Positions 57,044 to 64,000 of a DNA stretch of 64,000 nt are shown here, one piece after another. The notes under the pieces are model-generated. The model ran no database searches. It saw only the letters and a program-made list of their open reading frames with translations, and had not been told where the DNA came from. The DNA is from Spiroplasma endosymbiont of Nebria brevicollis. GTDB lineage: Bacteria > Bacillota_I > Bacilli_A > Mycoplasmatales > VBWQ01. The stretch covers positions 806,001-870,000 of the forward strand of contig NZ_OZ034986.1 of assembly GCF_964030895.1 (NCBI RefSeq). Reading direction: 5' to 3'. The translations under genes were made by a program, and so were the position numbers. How positions within the stretch are numbered: position 1 is the first letter of the stretch; every line of letters starts with the position of its first letter.

Positions 57044-59038
57044 TTATTCTTGTAATTCTTCTAATTTTAAAATATTTCCATAAGTAATACCACCAGCGTT
57101 GTTAATTCTAATACAAATATTATTAACTTCTAATTTAAACAACTCAATTCTATTTTTAACTACATTTCAATTTCGTACATAACTATCTATTGTATATATA
57201 CAATCAATCTTGTTTGATACTAGTTTATCAAATTCTTTAGTTATAGAATAAGAAATAGGTTGCGTATCTCCGTATCACATATAAGTAACTCTATATTTTT
57301 TACCCACAATAAAAGTATATAAAATTCTATCTTTAGTTTGTCTTGTTCCTACTTCTTTTCATTTTGGACATGGACAAGGTGTTGGTGGTATTGGTGGAGT
57401 TATTGGTAATATTTGTTCACTATAATTTTTAGTATTTGTATTTTCTGCTTCTTCTAATGAAAGCAAAAAACCAGTTTGGTAATTATATTTTTTTAAATAA
57501 ATCATTGCTGATGTAACACCTAAATCAACATAATTAGTTACTACCTTTTGATTATTTTCTGCTTGAAATGTACTATCTAATATAGCAGGTGCGCCTCTTC
57601 ACATAAAAATTAAATATTTACTACTTCCATTACTTTTAAGATATGCTCATGAATAAGCAACTCTATATAAAGTGTTTAATTTAAAATTAAATGCAATATT
57701 ATCATTTTCATTACTAATAGTACCAACTGATTTTCATTTAATAAAATTTAATTCATTAATTTTATCATCAACATATTTTTTATGTGGAATATCTAAATCA
57801 TCAGTTACAAACGGATTATTTCTATATGTTAATGTAATATTACCTTTTTTAATAACATTATTAATTAAATTAGTAGTAGTATCTTTATCATCTTTATTAT
57901 CAAATATTCTATTTTCATCAACTGAACTTCCCCCACTAGCACTAATTTTATTATTGTCATCAATAGTAATATTATCCCCTGCAGTTAATTTATCTTGTTT
58001 TTTATCAATATTTACTTTATTTTCATTAATAGCAGGAACAATTTCTTTTTTATCTGTAATTAATTTTTCATCTTTAATATTTTGTTTCAAAATTATATTA
58101 CTCATATTATTAGTTACTTCAGTATGAAGTTGACTAATTTTTAATTCTACTGATTTTATATCATTATTATGATTTTCAATACTTTCTTTTTTATCTAATA
58201 AATTATTAGTTTCTTCTTTTTTATAATAATCAGTTAAATCTGGTGGTTCACTACCACCAGTAGCACTAATAATATTATCTTTAATAGTTATATTAGTACC
58301 TGCAATTAATTTATCTTGTTTATTATTAATTTCATTTTGTAATTTATTACTAATATCAGTATTAACTACATGAGTTTCTTTATCATATTTAATATCAATA
58401 GTTTTTTTTGGACTTTTAAATTCAGGTACTGTAGTACTTGTATTAATACCTCTAGTATCAATATTAACAACTGGTCTTAACATATTTTGTGTATTAGTAA
58501 TAGTAATTTTAGTTCTAATATCTAATGATTTTATATTAGTATATGGTATATATGCATTTAATGGACTATCTTCTCCACAATTTGAAATAAATTTATTAAA
58601 ATAATTATTTTTTTGTGGTTCTATTCCTTTTAAATTAAAACCTTTAATATTTGGATATTCTTTAATTTTTCTTAAATAATTAAATACTTCGGGTGGGATA
58701 AAATAAGGGTCATCTGGATTAGTTTCACTATAAGTTAATCCACCTTGACTAATTGAACCTTGACCACGTAAATAATCTACATCTTTAGTTAATAAAAATC
58801 TAACATAATTAGTAGTTGCTGTTTGAACATTATCTGTAAAATCTGTTGGTGTTATTTCTGGTCATTTTTTACTAATAGTAAAACCACTTAAATAATCAAT
58901 ATTACTACTAGCTACAGATATTGCAAATCAAATTTCATTATCTGGAGTAGTTACTTTATCAAATAATAATTCATTAAAATATTTTGATAATTTAAATTCT
59001 TCAACTGTAATAAATAATATTGGGTCTTTAATTGCCAT
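57044..59038 (-). CDS. Tail fibre of prophage 1 (664 aa)
   Basis: MAIKDPILFITVEEFKLSKY begins with AAGGAG upstream. The N-terminal 180 residues are probably the virion-binding part. The shaft has repeats: NKQDKLIAGTNITIKDNI, YYKKEETNNLLDKKESI, KQDKLTAGDNITIDDNNKIS. The motif pair YYxKxETxxLL plus KQDKLxAG is common in fibres of phages of Firmicutes. A Pro/Cys-rich neck (PPIPPTPCPCPKWKEV) precedes a tip of about 100 residues ending LKLEELQE. Intact. Shares a near-identical shaft stretch with the prophage-2 fibre at 39.83-40.02 kb. Confidence 0.85.
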
Positions 59039-59079
59039 AATTTACTCCTTAATGTAAAAATAAAGGGTATTTAAACCCT

Positions 59080-59421
59080 TTAAATTTTAATTTTAGTTAC
59101 TTTTTTCTTATCTTTATTTGTTAATTCTTGACGTTTTGCTTTTTGAGCAATAATAAAATCTTCAAAATCTTTTTCATCAACATCAAAAGCATCTAATTTT
59201 TGTGCAATAGGAGTTTCTGTTAATTGTAATCTATCATTTAATTGTTTAATATTTAAAATAATATATTCAATTAATTTATTAATTTTAAGTTCTTTAGCAA
59301 CTATATCTTGTTTATTTTTTTTAATTTTTTTTGAAATAATAGATAATACAAAAGTAATAATAACACCACTAGTAACTGCTGCTCCTATAATTGCACTTAA
59401 TAAATATACTGTTAAATTCAT
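59080..59421 (-). CDS. Membrane-anchored protein, single N-terminal span (113 aa)
   Basis: MNLTVYLLSAIIGAAVTSGV and on to IIS is a span; the rest is a charged helix (KKIKKNKQDIVAKELKINK) with a basic end. Holin-like or spanin-like shape. 41 nt upstream of the fibre gene; the previous gene ends 3 nt before its start. Confidence 0.6.
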   Translation of the reverse strand: MNLTVYLLSAIIGAAVTSGVIITFVLSIISKKIKKNKQDIVAKELKINKLIEYIILNIKQLNDRLQLTETPIAQKLDAFDVDEKDFEDFIIAQKAKRQELTNKDKKKVTKIKI

Positions 59422-59424
59422 TTT

Positions 59425-59943
59425 TTATTCCACCTTTTCTATTTGAATTTTATTTGAATGATTTTTACATAAAATACATTCTTTTTTATGTTTTTTAATT
59501 TGTTGATATTGATAAATTAAATAAGGACTTGTAATAATAATTGGAATTGTTATTAATCCATATTTAATTAATTTTCCATAATTACCTAATTTAGTAATAA
59601 CATTTACTCCTATATGACTAAACATTGGAAATAAAGTTAATATTAAATGGTCAGGTCAAGTAAAATTATATTGAGTTGTATAACTTCCAATTCCCATTTC
59701 TATTGGTATTTTAGGTAGTAATCATGGTGTTATTGTAAAAAATAATGTTATTAATATACCAATAATATGACTAGTTATTTTTAAAATATTAGATATTAAT
59801 ATTTTGATTTTATCTATATGAGTACTATTTTTATTAAATCAAATTTTATTTAATTTTTTATATTCTTTATTATCTTTTGATATTGGATTAATAGTATTTC
59901 ATATACCAATTGGTTTAATAGGTTTTGTTAAATCTATATCCAT
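59425..59943 (-). CDS. Membrane protein with several spans (172 aa)
   Basis: MDIDLTKPIKPIGIWNTINP, then hydrophobic stretches around residues 45-68, 90-100 and 118-140, and a Cys/His-rich tail (KECILCKNHSNK). UGA tryptophans in the middle. GTAGGTG lies upstream of the ATG. Position in the structural arm suggests a virion membrane-interacting or lysis protein; not recognised. Confidence 0.6.
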
Positions 59944-59951
59944 ATAATCAC

Positions 59952-60869
59952 CTACTTTCATGTTTTATATTTACTTTTATTTTTATAAATAGAAATACCT
60001 ATATTTTTAGTAGTACTACTTGTTTTATGAAAATTTAAATATTCTTTTCTTTCTACTCTTCATGCTCTACTACCTAATTCAGTTTTTGGTAAAGTTTTAA
60101 ATTCTTTAAGTTTAAAAAATCCACGTTCTAATCTATTAATAAATGCAGTTGTTTTTAATACATTAATATTAGTTGATTTAAGCACATTATAGCGTTGTTT
60201 ACCTTTACTAATACCTTTCTCTTCTTTAAGTTGTTTCTTAACATATTTACGTATTTGTGAAGGTAAAAAACCCCTTAAAAAATATCTTCAAAATATTGTT
60301 CCAGCACCACTACCATTTTTACCTTTTTGAACTTTCATTAATTCTCAAGTCTCTTCATTTACATTAGGATAAGTATATGGACCATATCAACGTTTATTTT
60401 TATATGTATCAGATTGTATTAAAACTTGTAATAATCCTAATTTAAGTGATTTATTAGATTTATAAAATAAACCTTTTTTTAATCATGAACTAGATAATAT
60501 TACTCAACCTTTATCATCTTTATTATCAGTTTCTTTTACATCTTTATTATTTAAATCTTTAGTATCTTTAGTTTTATTATCTTTAAATAAATTATTAACT
60601 TTTTTAATTGGATTAACAAATAATTTATCTAATTCAGTTTTTAAAATAGTTAATTCATTAGGTTTTAAAATAGATAATAATTTTTTAGCAATATTAGGAT
60701 TAAAAACTGAATAAGGTTGATTTAATTCTTCAATAGAAACATTTTCACTATCTAACACTGATTTTAATCCATTATCTTTACTATAATTTTTTAATAAACT
60801 AACAATTAATACACGAATATCATCACTTGCTAATGCAGAATATATTAATCTAATAATTAAAGGTAACAT
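59952..60869 (-). CDS. Unknown virion protein with basic C-terminus (305 aa)
   Basis: MLPLIIRLIYSALASDDIRV opens a helical N-terminal half with a Lys/Asp-rich linker (NKTKDTKDLNNKDVKETDNK), followed by a very basic half with aromatic blocks (KNKRWYGPYTYPN, GTIFWRYFLRGFLPSQIRKY). Its start overlaps the stop of the preceding gene (TAATG). Basic, DNA-binding-like character suits an internal or ejected protein. The prophage-2 protein at 36785 has a similar make-up but no clear sequence match by eye. Confidence 0.6.
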
Positions 60870-61276
60870 TATAAACTAAAATTACTATTATTACATTGAA
60901 TATTAGGAACATAATCATTAATAGTATTTCTTATTTCATAGTTATCTCAATCAAAAATATTATCATCTGATATTATTGGTTGAGTTTCATTATCAATAAA
61001 ACTAGTTTCTTGCATTTCTCTATCATGATTTGTTTTCATTGGTAATAAATTATGTATAATTTCACTAGCACCCGCTATTATTGTAGGAATAGCATAAGCA
61101 TTATTAAAATCATTATTAATACCCATTGCTACACCACTACTAATTAAACACCCACCAGTACCCATATTTGCTATTTTTCTTATTGGTTCAAATCTATTAG
61201 GTATTAATTCAGTAATTCCACTAATAAGATTTGAAATACCATAAGCATTTAATGAAATATAAGTATCTCAATCCAT
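60869..61276 (-). CDS. Unknown phage protein, Gly/Ala-rich (135 aa)
   Basis: MDWDTYISLNAYGISNLISG then NMGTGGCLISSGVAMGINND and an acidic C-terminus ending NFSL. The start is uncertain, since no ribosome-binding site is visible; it is the first in-frame ATG. Weakly hydrophobic helices like those of small ejection proteins. Coupled to the next gene. Confidence 0.55.
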
Positions 61277-61307
61277 TAAATTATTAGGATTATTATTAAA
61301 TAAAATA

Positions 61308-61469
61308 TTAAAATAATAAACTATTAATTGAGCCTAATATTGGATTACCTATTAATTGACCATAATAAGCACTGGTTCCAATCATTGCTGAAATAGGACT
61401 TATACCTGTTCTAATTAATTTTATTAAAGTATAATTACTCAATGATGTAGTCTCAGCATGTTGTGGCAT
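61308..61469 (-). CDS. 53-aa phage protein
   Basis: MPQHAETTSLSNYTLIKLIR to GSINSLLF. Overlaps the end of the 90-aa gene by 17 nt and has AAAGGAG at a suitable distance within it. Gly/Ile-rich with a possible short hydrophobic helix. Function unknown. Confidence 0.55.
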   Translation of the reverse strand: MPQHAETTSLSNYTLIKLIRTGISPISAMIGTSAYYGQLIGNPILGSINSLLF

Positions 61470-61725
61470 GTTTATTTTCTCCTTTTAATAATTTAGTAGA
61501 TTTTTTAATTTGAATTATTACTTTACCTTGACAATTTATATTATCTCCAACACATATAGCAAAATCATCATGTATATCACTTACTATAAAATAATCATTT
61601 CTTAATTTAGGATATTCATCAAGTAATATTGCTCTTAAATCATTACTAGTAGTTAAATCTTCTGGTTTTGGTGAATTTATAATAATTTCATTTTTATAAT
61701 TAAAATATTCATATATATTAGTCAT
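61453..61725 (-). CDS. 90-aa phage head- or tail-completion-like protein
   Basis: MTNIYEYFNYKNEIIINSPK to NKHATTC. Overlaps the end of the capsid gene by 8 nt. Mixed alpha/beta, no span. Small genes right after a capsid gene are often connectors, which is the only basis for the suggestion. Confidence 0.55.
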   Translation of the reverse strand: MTNIYEYFNYKNEIIINSPKPEDLTTSNDLRAILLDEYPKLRNDYFIVSDIHDDFAICVGDNINCQGKVIIQIKKSTKLLKGENKHATTC

Positions 61726-63061
61726 TATTAACTTGTTTCTTTTTTACTTTTGAAAATGTTATTTTTACTGTTCCATAATATTCTTTATTATCACCAGTCA
61801 TAGTTGCACTTGTATTAGTAATATTAGTATATGTTGCTTTTTTAGGTGTAAATCCAACATTACCAGAATTTACTATTGCTATATCTAATTCATCACTAGT
61901 AGGATTATCACTAGCAATAGTAATTTTTCCTAAATCTTTATAATAAATTATATTTTGTAAATCTAAAATATTCATATTATCATAATCTGTTGATTGATAA
62001 GTAGCATTAACATTAGTTGGGTCTGTTTTATAATTTTTTGCTCTTGCTGTTTTAATTTCATCAATTGTTGGCATTTTTTCTTGAATAATATACATTAAAT
62101 CTGGTCTAATTGCACTTGGTAATGCATATAATGCTTTCCCAATAATACGAATATTATCTGTTGCATTATCTAATTTATTTCTTACTTTTGTAAATGAAAT
62201 AGGCATACCTCACATATATCTGTTATAAACTACACCAAATAAATTTAATAAATTATAATCTTTTTCTAAATGCATACCAGAAACTGTATCATGAATAAAA
62301 TCTTGTTCTAAATAAAAACTTTCATAAAATTCCATACCCATAATTTGATTTGTATATCTTTTACCAGTTGCTAAAGTATTTGCAGCAATTTGACCATAAT
62401 TTAATAATGTAAATGCTTTTGCCAAATTAAAACTACTATCAATACCACAAGCACCAGTTAAATCTGCTTTATTAATACCAACCGTAATATCATCTACTTT
62501 TTTAATTAATTTATTATTTCTTTCTCCAATTATATAATAAGCATTTAATGCTTGTTCTTTAGTCATATTATTTAAATTTAAAGGTAATACTAATGATTTA
62601 GCAATTGCATAATCTTTGGTACCTTGTAAAAATATTAATTCAAAATTTTCTCTTAAATTTCTCATAAATGAACTTGTTCAATTTGAAACAATTTGAGTTG
62701 CTACATTTGCTGGTGAAGTCATAAATCTTTCAATATCAAATTCTGGAATATTAAAATCAATTGTTAATTCTTTATCAATAATTAATGTTGTTGTTTTAAC
62801 TGTTCCTTTTTGTCTTTTAGTACCAGTAAATTCATCTCATGTTGAACCTCATAATACACGAACTGTTGCTCTATATATTGCCATTGCGACACCACTAATA
62901 TTTGCTATTTGGTCAGCAGTAACAGTATTTCTCATAAATAAAGTACTTATTTCAGCAGTTAATTCACCACGAACTTGTGCTTCAAGTACACTTAAAACAG
63001 CATTTTCAGTAGGTGTATTACCACCAATAATAAATGCTTTAGGTATTTGTGGAATTGCCAT
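61718..63061 (-). CDS. Major capsid protein (447 aa)
   Basis: Reading UGA as Trp joins three shorter pieces into one protein: MAIPQIPKAFIIGGNTPTEN ... RVLWGSTWDEF ... NRYMWGMPISFTKVRN ... VKKKQVNND. The gene directly follows a scaffold-like gene on the same strand, and the protein has the size and alpha/beta make-up of an HK97-type capsid protein, with a possible Ig-like C-terminal part (TSATMTGDNKEYYGTVKITF). AAGAGGAT ribosome-binding site. Identified by context and size rather than by a motif. Confidence 0.75.
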
Positions 63062-63073
63062 TTTATCCTCTTT

Positions 63074-63599
63074 CTATTTAATAGATTTAAGTGCATTTCC
63101 TCTTGCTAAATTTACAAGTTTTTCTAATTCGTTAGGGTCAGTAATACCTGTAGTTTTTGCTTTTTCATTTAATTTTCTTTCTAATTCTTCTGGAATAATA
63201 ACTATTTGTATGTAAATCTAAAAGAGTTTTAGGATTAAAATCATTTGTATTAGGTTTATTTTCTTGTTTAAAAGATTCTGATATTTTATCAATAAGAAAT
63301 TCTTTATAATCTTCATTTATTTTATTAAATGCTTCTTGTTTAGATAAAGATTTATAATTATCAGTACTCATTAAATTTTTAATTAAATTTACTTTTTTAG
63401 TATCTTTAATATTAGAAAATAATTGTTGCTCTTCATAACTATTAATTTTAGTTTCATATTCTTTTAATTTAGTTTGTTGTTCTTGTAGTTTTGGATTTAA
63501 GATTTTATTTTCCATAAATTCTTCATGTTCTTTAACTAATCTTTGTAAATTTTCTGGTTTAGAATAATCTACTTTATCATCTCATTTAAAATTTTCCAT
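63074..63599 (-). CDS. Scaffold-like protein, apparent frameshift (about 174 aa)
   Basis: MENFKWDDKVDYSKPENLQR starts with AAGGAG upstream; a long charged helix follows (KLQEQQTKLKEYETKINSYE). Frame one ends at 63165 (SYYSRRIRKKIK), but the other frame continues with IVIIPEELERKLNEKAKTTG and ALKSIK to TAG 63074-63076. One A too many in the AAA near 63212-63216 would explain it. Helical, acidic, just before the capsid gene: typical of scaffolds. Could also be a true shift; the copy in other genomes would tell. Confidence 0.65.
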
Positions 63600-63692
63600 T
63601 TTAAACTCCTTATTAATAATAATTCCTATTATTAGGCAAATAGTCACGCCATGTTTCATAATAATTATATCATTTTTACCCTTTAAAATAAA

Positions 63693-63720
63693 GAAAAAAT
63701 CTATATTAAATATAGATTTT
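63693..63720 (-). terminator. Terminator after the last gene in the window
   Basis: AAAATCTATATT and AATATAGATTTT pair around a TA/AT centre and are followed on the minus strand by TTCTTTA. It separates the 63721 gene from the scaffold-capsid run. Confidence 0.75.
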
Positions 63721-64000
63721 CTAATTATTATTTTCAATTTTTCTTGGTTCAGTAATATTAATAATTATATTACTATTATTTGTTTCTACATCTTGATTAT
63801 CTATTAAATCATCAAACATATCTCTATGATTTGTTCTTAAATATAATCATTCATATTGTGCAACTTTAGTTACATTTTTTAATCGTGCAATGCCTATTTT
63901 AAGGCATGCTTTATCATATTCGTTAATAAAATCTTTTTGTCATTTTGTCGGTCTTCTTCGGCAATCAAATATGTATTTATTATCAACCTTTAAAATATAA
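63721..64000 (-). CDS. Phage protein, cut by the window edge (92 codons seen)
   Basis: The minus-strand frame enters as YILKVDNKYIFDCRRRPTKW, goes on AQYEWLYLRTNHRDMFDDLI, and stops at TAG 63721-63723. Trp codons are UGA. Upstream of scaffold and capsid, a small terminase or another early structural protein is possible. The start lies beyond 64000. Confidence 0.55.

Noticed and set aside
57672-58127. 151-aa plus-strand hydrophobic frame inside the fibre gene
   Set aside because: It is antisense to fibre repeats; AT-rich Lys/Asn/Asp coding strands give Leu/Phe/Ile-rich antisense frames that look like membrane proteins.

Overview
The window is Mollicute DNA, most likely Spiroplasma. It is very AT-rich and UGA is read as tryptophan in every gene: Der, SMC, PcrA, MgtA and the phage genes only read through with genetic code 4. 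No tRNA or rRNA gene and no CRISPR array was seen. All gene limits below assume code 4.

Layout. (1) 1-9951, minus strand: one arm of a tailed-phage prophage (prophage 1, left copy), cut off at the window start. (2) 9952-35.9 kb: chromosome. A Pr6Pr-type membrane gene is cut by the prophage end; then come a 156-aa membrane protein, der, cmk, a tail-anchored coiled-coil protein, a 1341-aa FtsX-like permease, smc (plus strand), mgtA under an M-box magnesium riboswitch, a second Pr6Pr-like gene, a glycosyltransferase-RDD-pcrA operon, unknown genes, a YhgE/Pip-like membrane protein and tpx. The segment ends in debris: an rmuC fragment and a broken ISLre2/UPF0236-type transposase. (3) 35.9-46.85 kb: prophage 2, a different tailed phage with its own tail fibre, portal, a collar- or knob-like protein and terminase. 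Most of its long genes carry frameshifts or an in-frame stop, so it is decaying. (4) 46854-64000: prophage 1, right copy. The plus-strand arm (recombination genes, terminase, portal, 989-aa tail protein) meets a minus-strand arm (scaffold, major capsid, fibre) at a shared terminator near 57.02 kb. The copy runs off the window end.

How the genes work together. Prophage 1 carries an exonuclease-RecT-RuvC-like recombination cassette, a terminase and portal for packaging, capsid and scaffold, a large tail protein with a hydrophobic middle segment, and a fibre. No integrase, repressor, tape measure, sheath or cell-wall lysin was recognised. The gene set and small size suggest a short-tailed phage of a wall-less host. 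The two prophage-1 arms form a roughly 9-kb, nearly identical inverted repeat around about 37 kb of DNA. They differ mainly in the last third of the large tail protein. Prophages 1 and 2 share an almost identical fibre-shaft segment and a hairpin that shows a compensatory base-pair change, so the two phage types appear to have exchanged DNA.

Limits. Function calls come from reading motifs and gene order, not from searches. Coordinates of frameshift points are approximate. The many single-base frameshifts could be real decay or, in part, assembly errors at homopolymers.
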